Assembly (NCBI RefSeq): GCF_900142925.1
Contig: NZ_FRCN01000007.1
Span: 310,001 to 374,000 of the forward strand
Reading direction: 5' to 3'
DNA length: 64,000 nucleotides
DNA from: Chitinophaga sp. CF418
GTDB lineage: Bacteria > Bacteroidota > Bacteroidia > Chitinophagales > Chitinophagaceae
Part shown: piece by piece, positions 1 to 8,735 of the stretch
Layout: each line of letters starts with the position of its first letter
Position numbering within the stretch: the first letter of the stretch is position 1
The notes under the pieces: generated by a model
Database searches by the model: none
The model's input: only the letters and a program-made list of their open reading frames with translations
What the model was told of the DNA's origin: nothing
Translations under genes and position numbers: made by a program

Positions 1-1
1 A

Positions 2-922
2 GGAGGATCGTGGAGCTGGAGTGGGCCGAATAATTTTAGTGCTACTACCCGTGAAGCAGGCATTTCAAATATCCAGGTGAACCAGGCAGGCAACTATGTG
101 GCCACCTATACCAATAGTGGCGGATGTCAAAGCTCGCAGACCTTTAGCCTCACTGTTACCGGCTCCATACTGAGAGAATACTGGACGGGAATCAGCGGAA
201 CTGCTATCAGCAACCTGACCTCCAATGCCAATTATCCAAACAATCCTACCGGCAGCGGGCAGCTCACCAGCCTGGAGGGCCCCACAAACTGGGCAGATAA
301 CTATGGAGCCAGGATCCGCGGATATATCTATCCGCCTGCAACTGGAAGCTACACGTTCTGGGTAGCGGGCGATGATAACACCGAGCTATACCTGAGCACC
401 AACGAGAACCCGGCGAACGCATCGAGGATAGCTTACGTGAGCGGATGGACTAATTCGAGAGAATGGAATAAATACAGCACACAGCAGTCTGTTACCATTA
501 ACCTCACTGCCGGCCAAAAATATTACATTGAAGTGCTTCAGAAGGAAGCTGGTGGGGGAGATAATATAGCTGTAGCCTGGCAGGGTCCCGGCATTACACA
601 ACAGGTGATCGCCGGAAACTATCTCTCTCCGTTCATTCCGGGCCAGGGCGCCAGAATAGCATCGCAGGTGAACATAATTAATGAGGATGCTGTCAGCCTG
701 TATCCGAACCCCTCCAATGGAGGACAGTTTATGATCCTTCTTCCGGGATCTACCGAAAAAGCTGTCGTAAGTATTTATGATAACCTGGGCAGAATGGTTT
801 ACAAAAAGAATGCTCAGGGCGGTAACAGGATACAGATCAATTCGCAGCTTAAGACTGGGCTCTACATAGTGCGGATAAATTCGAATGCAGGCAGCTTCAC
901 TAAGAAGCTCATTGTTGAATAA
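2..922 (+). CDS. T9SS-secreted protein with Ig-like, PA14 and C-terminal sorting domains (5' end missing)
   Basis: The frame is open from base 2, so the start lies outside the window. A GTG at 77 is in frame, but the protein-like sequence begins before it. The first ~50 residues resemble the end of an Ig-like/PKD-type repeat (NYVATYTNSGGC, then FSLTVTG). Next comes a PA14-like domain with GSYTFWVAGDDNTELYL and, later, GDNIAVAWQGPG, a fold often used for carbohydrate binding. The last ~70 residues are a type A T9SS sorting domain: LYPNPSNGGQF, then VSIYDNLGRMV, TGLYIVRI and KKLIVE. Such tails direct export through the type IX system and are removed or used for anchoring at the cell surface. 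The catalytic or adhesive part, if any, is upstream and unseen. A strong terminator follows 18 bases after the stop. Confidence 0.9.
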   Translation, partial: GGSWSWSGPNNFSATTREAGISNIQVNQAGNYVATYTNSGGCQSSQTFSLTVTGSILREYWTGISGTAISNLTSNANYPNNPTGSGQLTSLEGPTNWADNYGARIRGYIYPPATGSYTFWVAGDDNTELYLSTNENPANASRIAYVSGWTNSREWNKYSTQQSVTINLTAGQKYYIEVLQKEAGGGDNIAVAWQGPGITQQVIAGNYLSPFIPGQGARIASQVNIINEDAVSLYPNPSNGGQFMILLPGSTEKAVVSIYDNLGRMVYKKNAQGGNRIQINSQLKTGLYIVRINSNAGSFTKKLIVE

Positions 923-940
923 AAAATTTCTCATCAGTTA

Positions 941-976
941 TTGGGAATGCTTCCTGCAAAGCATTCCCAATTTTTT
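941..976 (+). terminator. Rho-independent terminator
   Basis: A perfect 10-bp stem (TTGGGAATGC at 941-950, GCATTCCCAA at 961-970) with a 10-base loop is followed directly by TTTTTT. It closes the T9SS cargo gene. Confidence 0.9.
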
Positions 977-1035
977 AAATCATAGTTTTCGCCTCTCAAC
1001 CAGCAAGAAGCCATTCGTAAACAGTGAAGATGGTT

Positions 1036-1575
1036 TTATGTAAGCAGCAACTCCTTCACCGTCTGATACCCCGGCAAATTTTCCGCTACTACAATGACTT
1101 TACCGCCTGCAGGCAGCGCAGTTGCTTTATAATACCAATCTACTCTGTTACGACCCAGAACTGCCTGACCTCTTTCTGTGATAACGCCCTCAGCGTCTAT
1201 TACCTTTACTTCCACTTCTGCTACCCGGAACTCATTTTTGGCAGTCACCACAACATCCTCATTTTCTAACCTGATATTTTGTACTTCCGGACTGCGGTAA
1301 GCATCCTTCACCGCCATATTGTAGGCATTCTGGCCCGGCCCAGCCATCGATTCATAGTAGGTCTTTATCTCCGGATCGGCCATCAATACCTGCGCTCGTG
1401 CCGAGGCAATGGTCATCTTATGCCTTGCTTCTAACTGCTTTTTTGTAGGCTTTTTGGTGGAAGGGCCGCGTTTCGTCGCCATAATAACCTGCCCATTCCG
1501 TTCGTAGATGGTGAAATGTTTGCCGAGGGTACCCCGTACAAGCTGCATGAGAATATTGTCTTTAACAATGGCCAT
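1036..1575 (-). CDS. Conserved hypothetical protein, 179 aa
   Basis: I do not recognise a characterised family. The protein has no signal peptide or membrane segment. Residues 30-70 are rich in Lys/Arg (ATKRGPSTKKPTKKQLEARH). A helical stretch follows (MTIASARAQVLMADPEIKTYYE), and the C-terminal half looks like beta strands (VVVTAKNEFRVAEVEVKVID). The even codon use and clear N-terminus (MAIVKDNILMQLVRGTLG) support a real gene. It stands alone, convergent with the T9SS cargo gene and about 60 bases beyond that gene's terminator. A cytoplasmic, possibly nucleic-acid-associated protein is conceivable from the basic region, but this is a guess. Confidence 0.75.
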   Translation of the reverse strand: MAIVKDNILMQLVRGTLGKHFTIYERNGQVIMATKRGPSTKKPTKKQLEARHKMTIASARAQVLMADPEIKTYYESMAGPGQNAYNMAVKDAYRSPEVQNIRLENEDVVVTAKNEFRVAEVEVKVIDAEGVITERGQAVLGRNRVDWYYKATALPAGGKVIVVAENLPGYQTVKELLLT

Positions 1576-2074
1576 AAAATGGTTTTGAGGTTATAAATAC
1601 AAAAGCTTACTTGTCTTATTCGACTAAGGTACCAATAATTATACTAATGGACATCAAAATGGTATTTAAAGGTCACTTCAATATCGAAATGATATATAGA
1701 TACCCTTTAAATACCCTTTTTCTACCCTGTTAGTACCCTTATGGTAAGTTCATCGCAAGCCGACAGATAACCTATCCGAACGCTGCGGAAAGATTATCTA
1801 ACTCCTGTAGGTCTATCATTTTGATGTGCCTGGGGTTGTTAGGGATATGCTCAACACCAGTAACTGACCCTGAAATGAAAGGGTATGCATTGATCAGGGT
1901 GATAGGAATGACAACGCTGTCGCCATGCAGTTACGGCGATTTTTCAAAGACCTGGGCCTTTAAGCGCGGGTGCAGGATAACATATAAGCAAACTGACTAA
2001 CCCAAAAGGAAAATTGATAACTGACATTTTAATGAATTTGAGATAAGACTTAACCTTGATTTTTTGCTCTGCGA
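1576..2074. other. Non-coding stretch, 499 bp
   Basis: No supported gene. The minus strand at about 1781-1851 reads as a short peptide tail (HIPNNPRHIKMIDLQELDN, then a stop) and may be the end of a lost gene. Its first 19 bases recur at 3154-3172. The middle part (1610-1745) is AT-rich and contains near-repeats of TACCCTTT/ATACCCTT without a clear period. Confidence 0.5.
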
Positions 2075-2905
2075 CTACTTCACTTCCGCCAGATACTTAT
2101 GCACGAAACTGATAGCCATAGAACCTTCTCCGACTGCTGAGGCAACGCGGTTCATGGCACCGGCCCTGACATCGCCTGCGGCAAATATACCGGGGCAACT
2201 GGTTTCCAGCAGCTAGGGCTCGCGCTTTTGTTTCCAGATCCTCGGGAAGTCGGCATGCCCCTTCAGCGCCTCGCCGGTCTGCACAAAACCCTTCTCGTCT
2301 TTAATGATCCCTAATTCTATCCAATCGGTATAGGGCTTAGCACCAATAAAAATGTACAGGGCATCGGCCGGGCTGTTAGCTATAATCTGCGTCTCAAGGG
2401 ATCGGATATCAAGGCTTTCTATTCTGTCTGAACCGTAAGCTGCGGCGATCTCTGACCTTGGCTTCAGATAAATATTTTTTTCCGCTTCGATCTGGTTAAT
2501 CAGGTATGCGGACATGGTTGCCGTCAGGTCATCTTTACGGATTAGAATATAAACGTTCTTTGCGAACCTGGAAAGGTACATGGCTTCCTGCCCGGCAGAA
2601 TTGCCGCCACCGACTATATAGACTTCCTTGTCTTTGCAGGCTGTAGCCTCGGTCATCGCAGCCCCGTAATAGATCCCGGCACCGTTAAATTCGGCAATAC
2701 CTGGTGTTCCCAGTTGACGATAATCACCGGCCGCCAGTCCGGCAGGTCCGGCACCAATAATGACGACGTCATAAACCTCCTGACGTTCACGCTGAGGGTT
2801 CAAACCGATGCTGAAGGCGATCTCGGTAATACCTGGTTTGACCCAAAAGCTGCCGTCGTCCAGGAATACCACCGGCAGATCTTCCTCGCTCAGATTATTA
2901 TTGGT
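2075..2905 (-). pseudogene. Decayed thioredoxin-reductase-like flavoprotein
   Basis: The readable protein starts near LPVVFLDDG and runs VYDVVIIGAGPAGLAAG, then jumps to DYRQLGTPGIAEFNGAGIYYG, VYIVGGGNSAGQEAMYLSRF and DALYIFIGAKPYTDW. The FAD-binding GxGxxG and NAD(P)H-binding GGGNSA motifs of the thioredoxin reductase family are present. About 100 residues that normally lie between them, including the redox CxxC region, are missing. A TAG at 2213-2215 interrupts the frame, after which it continues in phase with LLETSCPGIFAAGDVR to a stop at 2075. The N-terminal cyclic-nucleotide-binding or similar domain common in this subfamily is not visible. The internal deletion and the nonsense codon together make a functional enzyme unlikely. 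Confidence 0.85.
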
Positions 2906-3280
2906 CTCATTAGCCGCTCGTGTCCTGCATTGGTGTCGGGTCCGGGAGAGGTAAGGGGCGAAGTTAAATAATCGACGGTATGCGCATTGGTTAGTGGCTT
3001 AACGATAAGCTAGGCGAAATAACTTAAACGCAAATAACCGAGAATATAAGGGAATCTATTCCTTTACCTGGTCAGGGAGTGCGAGACAGAATAGGACACT
3101 GCTCTTTAACAACTCAGGATGAGCTAAATGTGCAGTTTCCTGATTGGCCACGTGGGTTGTTAGGGATATGCTTATGGGAAATATCTGGGGGCTGAAGAGC
3201 TGATATTGGTTCGCTGTGTACGGCAGCACTGTGAGTGAGGACGTCAGTACATAGTAAAACCGGTAATCCTTCTGAAAACA
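2906..3280. other. Non-coding stretch with a possible gene remnant
   Basis: No supported gene. It contains the second copy (3154-3172) of a 19-base sequence also present at 1833-1851, in the same orientation. The two copies bracket the flavoprotein pseudogene. A 75-residue open frame at 3056-3283 (minus) lacks protein-like composition. Confidence 0.4.
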
Positions 3281-3321
3281 CAAAAGAGACAGATCATGCT
3301 TGTGATGATTTGTCTCTTTTG
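3281..3321 (-). terminator. Hairpin terminator after the toxin/immunity pair
   Basis: CAAAAGAGACA at 3281-3291 pairs perfectly with TGTCTCTTTTG at 3311-3321. The inner ATCAT/ATGAT extends the stem. On the minus strand it is followed by T-rich sequence. It lies 25 bases after the stop of the gene at 3346. Confidence 0.7.
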
Positions 3322-3345
3322 GGCTTATAGTCTCTTTTTATAATA

Positions 3346-3879
3346 TCAATCTTTACTATCCGCTAAAACCGTTGACTCTATTTCCCTCGATGATGTAATA
3401 AAAGGGTAATCTGTTTTCGACATGTTTAGGTCAAAATGTCTCCCTTCTTTTCGTTCAAAAGCAAAGGACAAAGGCGAATCTTTCGTACTATGTACAAAGA
3501 AAAACAAAAAAGATACTGTCAACTTTTCATTGAATCCGGGGCTTCCTTTTGCCGGACTTACCTCAAATGACAAAGACATATCTATTAACTTATGCTGTGT
3601 GGTATCAATCTCATCAAAATAGATCTTATTGCCTGTATACCAACATGGTATTGTATCAATAAAATGTTCGTCATTTTCACAAATCAGATCAACATGAATG
3701 ACTCTCATACTATCTGCCTTCCCGTACCATGTTTTACTAACCCTTTGTTTAAGCGTGATAGGTTTATCCCATATATAAAAATATACTTCCCTTGAATCCT
3801 TAATGCCGCTGCCAGTGAAGGCCTTCACTACAACAATTGATATAAAAATTAATGTACAAATTATTAAAAAGCTCCTCAT
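3346..3879 (-). CDS. Membrane-anchored hypothetical protein, candidate immunity protein
   Basis: I chose the ATG at 3879 because the residues from there (MRSFLIICTLIFISIVVVKA) form a clean signal anchor. An earlier ATG at 3939 would overlap the end of the upstream gene. The mature part (~155 aa) is predicted to face the periplasm and holds alternating strands (EVYFYIWDKPITLKQRV, HVDLICENDEHF, KLTVSFLFFFV). No known domain is recognised. It follows the JAB/RHS-type protein by about 30 bases on the same strand and ends at a terminator, so the two form an operon. Its position directly after a toxin-like gene and its membrane anchoring suggest an immunity role in the periplasm. This is inferred from context, not from homology. 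Confidence 0.7.
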   Translation of the reverse strand: MRSFLIICTLIFISIVVVKAFTGSGIKDSREVYFYIWDKPITLKQRVSKTWYGKADSMRVIHVDLICENDEHFIDTIPCWYTGNKIYFDEIDTTQHKLIDMSLSFEVSPAKGSPGFNEKLTVSFLFFFVHSTKDSPLSFAFERKEGRHFDLNMSKTDYPFITSSREIESTVLADSKD

Positions 3880-3910
3880 TGTAAATTTATGTGCTTGTTT
3901 AGGTTTGGTA

Positions 3911-5080
3911 TTATTGGTTAGCGACGGCAGCGTTGGCATTTTCTTTTTCTTTTATATACTTCGCCGCATTTTTCTGCAGGGTTGAAAGTTGACCTTTTGT
4001 CAAGCTAAAACTTTGTGGGTTGGCAATAGCTCCTTTGTAAAATATTGCTCCGGGCTTACCTGGTTGAACCGTACCAGTCGATTGATTTAGTGTATTAGCC
4101 TCTAAATTCCCAATAAGTACCCAATTAAAATTTTGTCCACCAAGGGGCTGTTTAATGTCATCTGCTGACGGCTTCACAGCGGACCCTGTATTATATATGT
4201 TACCGTCACTAGTTTTGAAACTAGTAGCCTTTGAGAGTTCGAAATGGTAGGGGGCCGATTCGAATTGGCCACTACTCGTATTATAGAAAAATGGTTTGAT
4301 GGGATGCGAATGGATTATTGTAATCTCCTGGTTTTGTTCAGTATTATTATTTGAATACGCAAACTCTGAAATATTTTCGGGAGTTCCCATAAAGTTAGTT
4401 ACACCGTCCGTTAGTAATTGAGCAGGCTGTGTAATTCCTTCGGTTACATCACTGCCATTAACGACAGAAACATATCCTTCTGCTCTTTCGGCTTTGGCTG
4501 TACGGTTTAACATATCAATAGTGGTTTTCAATACCGTCAGGGAAGTATGATAGGAGTCAAATTTCTGGGGATTTTTATTGACTGTAGGGTCATTGGCCAC
4601 TGCTCTTATTGAAGTTTCGACGTCCGCATCACTCACAATCCTCAATTCAGTAGACCTCCCAAAACTACCCAGCAACTCCCCTTTAGTCGAAATATATAAC
4701 TCCAACCCATCCAGATCTATCCCCTGTATAGGACTATTCGAAGCAAACTGATACGGTGTTAGCTCCGGATACTTCTTGGTTAACGGATCGACAGATAAAA
4801 ACTTAGCCAGGGTATTCTCCGGAACATCAGCATATCCGATGATACTATCCCTATTATCCAGAATATAGATCTTTCTTTCCCTTGCTGCTATCACCAATGA
4901 CCGGGAATTTTTTGCAGTATCCTTGTTTGAAACATATATACCGCCATTATCCTTCGTTCTTACATAATTCGACTTAACAGTATATCCAAACTGTTCATAT
5001 GGATTATTGACCTGCGTATATCCGGTTCTAAACATGAATAATGCAACAATGGTCCAAATAACTTTTTTACTAGTATTCAT
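3911..5080 (-). CDS. Secreted RHS-linker protein with JAB/JAMM-like C-terminal domain (toxin candidate)
   Basis: A signal peptide (residues 1-23, MNTSKKVIWTIVALFMFRTG) is followed by a short N-terminal part. Residues 94-125 then match the end of the RHS-associated core (FLSVDPLTKKYPELTPYQFA, then SPIQGIDLDGLELY), but without the thousand-residue RHS shell that normally precedes it. The C-terminal ~250 residues carry a JAMM-type metal motif, H257-S-H259-P and S305-x-x-D308, with a possible upstream acidic partner at E201. JAB/MPN-fold domains occur as toxin tips in polymorphic toxins, where they act as peptidases or deubiquitinase-like enzymes. The lone linker plus tip could be a secreted stand-alone toxin, or a displaced tip cassette. 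The next gene is a membrane-anchored immunity candidate. Confidence 0.75.
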   Translation of the reverse strand: MNTSKKVIWTIVALFMFRTGYTQVNNPYEQFGYTVKSNYVRTKDNGGIYVSNKDTAKNSRSLVIAARERKIYILDNRDSIIGYADVPENTLAKFLSVDPLTKKYPELTPYQFASNSPIQGIDLDGLELYISTKGELLGSFGRSTELRIVSDADVETSIRAVANDPTVNKNPQKFDSYHTSLTVLKTTIDMLNRTAKAERAEGYVSVVNGSDVTEGITQPAQLLTDGVTNFMGTPENISEFAYSNNNTEQNQEITIIHSHPIKPFFYNTSSGQFESAPYHFELSKATSFKTSDGNIYNTGSAVKPSADDIKQPLGGQNFNWVLIGNLEANTLNQSTGTVQPGKPGAIFYKGAIANPQSFSLTKGQLSTLQKNAAKYIKEKENANAAVANQ

Positions 5081-5121
5081 TAGCGGTTGCTATTTATTGG
5101 AAGCGGTTTTATGATTCTTAA

Positions 5122-6135
5122 TTATTTCTTACTCATTTTATTCTGCTTTACCCAGTTCTTATACTCATCTTTCGGTGAACTTCTATAAGCCAACTCTATC
5201 AATTTCTTATCAATCGTTTTCAGCATTTGATACGCCTGCGCTTCCTGATCTCGCTGCCCCTGCTTTTTAGCTTGCAGTAATAGCGACCGGTAATGCTCAT
5301 ATTTCACCATTAGTAGATTAACTGATGAAGGAAAGTAGTGTAGCGCCGTGTCACAAACAGTCAAATCAAAATCTTCAATACCAAACTGAAACTGATAATT
5401 AGCTGCCAGTTCCTTCATTACCAGTGCTATTGATTCTTTTTGGGTTAATGCATTCATATAGATGCCAGACTTGATCTGCTCTACTGTCACCCCAGTTTCC
5501 TGCATAATCCATTCATCCCTCGCAAAACTGCCACTTGTCATTTCAAGATTCACCCACTTGCCTTGTTCATCTTTATGCTTAATATAACAATGAATAGGCG
5601 CTAAAGCAAGAAACCCCGAAGCACCTATTTCCTCCACAAGTATCTTATAAAGAAAAGGCAATGAATTACAATTCCCCTTATTAGTTTGTAACAACTTCGT
5701 TACAAATCCCACGGTAGGATCCTTATCCGACAAAAAATGATCAAAATCGTAAGTAAACGGAATGAAATTATTCTCTTGAATAGAATCCGTCATATAGGTG
5801 AACGCAGCCCAGTTGCCAGCAGTATGAAATCTCTCCAGGTGTCTTTTCCCTATCATCTGCCTAAGTTTAAACGCAATCCCGGATACTTTGGTGTTAAACT
5901 GCTCATAAGACCAGGCTCCATTCAAATATGCATTCTCCATCAGGAAAACCGCTTTTTTAAAGTTAACAGGCTTTCCTCCGGATAGCATCTGACTCATTTC
6001 TGAAAACGCTATGTGATACAATTGTTTATGAAGCTGATCGGTATTCGGATCTGGCTTAGACAAAGCATATGATCCTGTATATGTTATCATCAACAAGAGA
6101 ACATCCACCAATAGTTTCCCGTGCTTAGCTTTCAT
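5122..6135 (-). CDS. Secreted transglutaminase-like (cysteine protease fold) protein
   Basis: Begins with a signal peptide (residues 1-25). The middle holds a transglutaminase-like core: NKGNCNSLPFLYKILVEE with the putative nucleophile Cys, then PIHCYIKH with the His, then KWVNLEMTSG supplying the acidic residue. The order C-H-E/D and the spacing fit this superfamily. The C-terminal ~100 residues are helical and resemble tetratricopeptide-like packing (YFPSSVNLLMVKYEHYRSLL). It would act outside the cytoplasm on unknown peptides. It is about 40 bases upstream of the JAB/RHS gene and on the same strand, so the three genes 6135 to 3346 may be one operon. A role in processing or cross-linking the secreted toxin is possible but not shown. 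Confidence 0.75.
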   Translation of the reverse strand: MKAKHGKLLVDVLLLMITYTGSYALSKPDPNTDQLHKQLYHIAFSEMSQMLSGGKPVNFKKAVFLMENAYLNGAWSYEQFNTKVSGIAFKLRQMIGKRHLERFHTAGNWAAFTYMTDSIQENNFIPFTYDFDHFLSDKDPTVGFVTKLLQTNKGNCNSLPFLYKILVEEIGASGFLALAPIHCYIKHKDEQGKWVNLEMTSGSFARDEWIMQETGVTVEQIKSGIYMNALTQKESIALVMKELAANYQFQFGIEDFDLTVCDTALHYFPSSVNLLMVKYEHYRSLLLQAKKQGQRDQEAQAYQMLKTIDKKLIELAYRSSPKDEYKNWVKQNKMSKK

Positions 6136-6308
6136 TTCGATACAAGGACCAGGATAGTTTCTAATAATTAAATACGAACAATTTGTGGTAAAAAACAGAT
6201 AAGTATCTGTATACTATTTGATAAAGATATGGAGTTTTAGTTATATTTTATAACTTTTGACTTGGTCTGCGTTCAGCTGATTGTATATCCAGCATGATAG
6301 GCTATAAA

Positions 6309-6460
6309 CCTCGATGAGAAATCATTAGGAAAGCGCAGCGCGTTAAATGCGCATGCTGCGTTTGACGAGGCGGGCGGTGGAAACATGGGTGAAAACCTAA
6401 TACGCCACAGCTCGACCCTACCTGTGGGGGAGCGGGGAGGTAACGATCCGCTCTACCCGG
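6309..6460 (+). ncRNA. Structured RNA-like segment, possible group II intron domain I fragment
   Basis: Several nested stems can be drawn: CCTCG (6309-6313) with CGAGG (6366-6370), enclosing CGCAGCGCG (6334-6342) with CGC..GCTGCG (6350-6360); GGCG (6373-6376) with CGCC (6403-6406); and GAGCGG (6430-6435) with CCGCTC (6448-6453). The phrase GGTGGAAACATGGGTGAAAA resembles the start of bacterial group II introns as I remember them. No reverse transcriptase or 3' end of an intron follows, so at most this is a relic. The strand is assigned from that resemblance. Confidence 0.35.
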
Positions 6461-6721
6461 AATCCAATAGTGCTGATTTTCATTAAGTTAATTCTTCTGA
6501 AAGACTGTCGTTAACATCGAATTAACGATTGGAAGTGAGTTAAAACGTATAATTGCAAGACCTTGGTGATTCCAGCATTAATCGTCATATCTGATGTTAT
6601 ATGCTTGTCCATTGCTTCCTGTTACTAAACTAATGATTTCCCACTCTTTTGATCAAGATCGAATGCTACCCAATGCCTTGCTAGATTTTGATTTAATTAT
6701 TAACCGAATAAATTAGTGGTC

Positions 6722-8530
6722 ATGTCAGAGAAGAAGACAATGCCTGTTACGTTTTACCTCATAGCTGAACATTTAACTGCGGAGGAGAGTTTCGATGATG
6801 TTGTTGACAAAATTATGCATACTATAAATGGAGGGTTGGAAAGATATATAGAACAGATGCTACAAGGTAATGATTTTGGGGAGTTTGCAATTAGAGTATT
6901 CCATGCTACAAAGCAATCTAAGCCAAGATGGAGACCATTTATAAGCAATTTTGTTGCGCAAGATAGTTCCATCAATAAATGCTTAATACTATCGCATTCT
7001 TTTTTATTATTTGTTAGCTATAATAATAAGGTTTTTGCGGTTACAGGAGGTGCAGGTTCTTTCGAAATAGACCCCTATGTTTCTCAAACGTTTGGAATGG
7101 ATATAATTACGCGGTTAATTGAAAAGAATAGTCCTGTAATAAAATCTCTACAACATAGACGAATTACGGGAATATTACTAGGTCAAACTAAGCAATTCCG
7201 AGCGGATCGTAGATTAGCTGAGGAAACACAGTTTGGACAGATTTATAAAGAGATGAGTGCGCAACTAGATAAAAAACTTCTAGTGTCTGTACTGGGCTTT
7301 AAGGCTGCTGAGTTAAAGAGAGAAGTTGCCGGCTGCCTTGCTAAATCTTCCTTCCGGATAAACAAAAGTTTGGGAGAAAATGAATTCTTTAGAATCATCA
7401 AACGTTTTGATATATTATTAGATAGGCCAGCGAATTTTTCTATAAATAGTGTAGAACTAATATCAAGAAAAAAAATGTTTTCGTTAATTGCTCAGTTGGA
7501 AGAAACGCGCCTACAAATATTATATAATAGCTATTTAAATGATTTGGAGCCAGATTTTGATTTTACAAATAAAGAGCTGGATAAATATCTTAATGCTGTG
7601 TATTATAAAATCTGTTTAGTTGATGAGAGCATTGATTTTGATTTTCGTCCTACTTTTAAAGATATACAAAGAAAACTTAAGAAAAAGGATCGGATTTTAT
7701 GTAATGATGCCTTTGAATTTAAACATTCTGTGCTAAAGTTAATCATCGAAAGTATTGATGCAGATGGCAAAGTCTTGACACGTGGAACAATAGAAAGCCA
7801 CTTACACGGAGAGGTGAACTTTGAGGGGAGAACATATTTTATAATAGACGGAGAATGGTATCGAGTTAGTCCTAGATTTATAAAGGATTTAAATGATGAA
7901 TTGAGTCCTTTACTCGAGCAACATTGGGACGATAAAATTCTGACTAACGCATTTGATCGTATGAAGAGAGAAGCGGAATACAATTTGTCATTCATTGGAG
8001 CTCCGGGAACTCTTGTGTTTGATACTGTTGTTCCCGACAATATTGAAGCATGCGATATTCTGAAGTATAGTGCTGAGATGGTTTGCTTAATTCATGTAAA
8101 AAAGGGGTTCAATAATATGATAAGAGACTTAGCAGCACAGGTATTAATGGCTGCTAAAAGATTAGAGAATGATATTAACTCAGGGTTTACTTATATCAAG
8201 AAATTAGAAAGCATGACTAAAGCAGGTAAAAATAGCAATAGTCCATTGAGACGGTTACTTGCAACGCAAAAATTCCCTGATAATGGACTATCAGAGATTT
8301 TTAATGGGAAGAAGACTAGGCAAATCTGTTTCTGTCTCGCATTTGTAGATCTTAGTGAAGAACGAAGAAGTCTGAAAGACAATCTTGTTTCCTTTGGGTC
8401 TAATATTGCGAAGTATTCCTTGCTAGAGCTTATCAAGGAAATTACAGCACTAGGATTCGATTTCAGAGTTATACAATTAAATAGAGAAGATCACATCAAG
8501 AGTGGGAGAACAGATGATATAGCTGCATAG
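6722..8530 (+). CDS. TIGR04141 / DUF6119 family sporadically distributed protein
   Basis: The ATG at 6722 is preferred over a GTG two codons upstream. The order of conserved blocks matches the TIGR04141 (DUF6119) family: an N-terminal YLIAEHLTAEESFDDVV segment, a strand-rich block around FGEFAIRVFHATKQSKPRW, then FLLFVSYNNKVFAVTGGAGS followed by FGMDIITRLI. Near the middle comes FEGRTYFIIDGEWYRVSPRF, and near the C-terminus CFCLAFVDLSEERRS. Members are about 550-620 residues, occur patchily and are often found in variable or defence-rich loci. Their biochemical role is not established to my knowledge. The gene is AT-rich compared with its flanks and lies just outside the left att site of the island, downstream of a structured relic, so it may be part of an older insertion. 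Confidence 0.85.
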   Translation: MSEKKTMPVTFYLIAEHLTAEESFDDVVDKIMHTINGGLERYIEQMLQGNDFGEFAIRVFHATKQSKPRWRPFISNFVAQDSSINKCLILSHSFLLFVSYNNKVFAVTGGAGSFEIDPYVSQTFGMDIITRLIEKNSPVIKSLQHRRITGILLGQTKQFRADRRLAEETQFGQIYKEMSAQLDKKLLVSVLGFKAAELKREVAGCLAKSSFRINKSLGENEFFRIIKRFDILLDRPANFSINSVELISRKKMFSLIAQLEETRLQILYNSYLNDLEPDFDFTNKELDKYLNAVYYKICLVDESIDFDFRPTFKDIQRKLKKKDRILCNDAFEFKHSVLKLIIESIDADGKVLTRGTIESHLHGEVNFEGRTYFIIDGEWYRVSPRFIKDLNDELSPLLEQHWDDKILTNAFDRMKREAEYNLSFIGAPGTLVFDTVVPDNIEACDILKYSAEMVCLIHVKKGFNNMIRDLAAQVLMAAKRLENDINSGFTYIKKLESMTKAGKNSNSPLRRLLATQKFPDNGLSEIFNGKKTRQICFCLAFVDLSEERRSLKDNLVSFGSNIAKYSLLELIKEITALGFDFRVIQLNREDHIKSGRTDDIAA

Positions 8531-8650
8531 GACATCTCAGGTTCATTACTCAATATTAGGCAGCTAGAGAATTTCGAACCACGGCAACGAACGCCCTCCT
8601 CGAACTAATAACCAGCCCCAGAGCAAACCTTGACAATATTAAAAGCAAAA

Positions 8651-8670
8651 GGTCGGAGAATACTCCGACC
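8651..8670 (-). terminator. Hairpin terminator, probably the original tRNA-Leu terminator
   Basis: GGTCGGAG and CTCCGACC form a perfect 8-bp stem around a 4-base loop. On the minus strand it is followed by CTTTTGCTTTTAA. It sits next to the displaced tRNA 3' end at 8682, in the same arrangement as the hairpin at 36025-36049 beside the intact tRNA. This suggests it ended the tRNA transcript before the island inserted. On the plus strand it may also end the DUF6119 transcript. Confidence 0.65.
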
Positions 8671-8681
8671 TTTCCGCTTTA

Positions 8682-8698
8682 GTGCCCAGAACAGGAAT
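8682..8698. repeat. Left attachment site (displaced tRNA-Leu 3' end)
   Basis: Identical over 17 bases to 36057-36073 and in the same orientation. Beyond it, TAACCTG matches the tRNA CGAACCTG apart from one substitution and one missing base. Nothing else here resembles a tRNA, so this is only the 3' part left after integration. Confidence 0.8.
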
Positions 8699-8735
8699 TA
8701 ACCTGGATCTGATATCTAATTAGTTATAAATATCT

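Noticed and set aside
7603..8040. 145-residue minus frame inside the DUF6119 gene
   Set aside because: Shadow of the real gene; composition is that of a complement frame.
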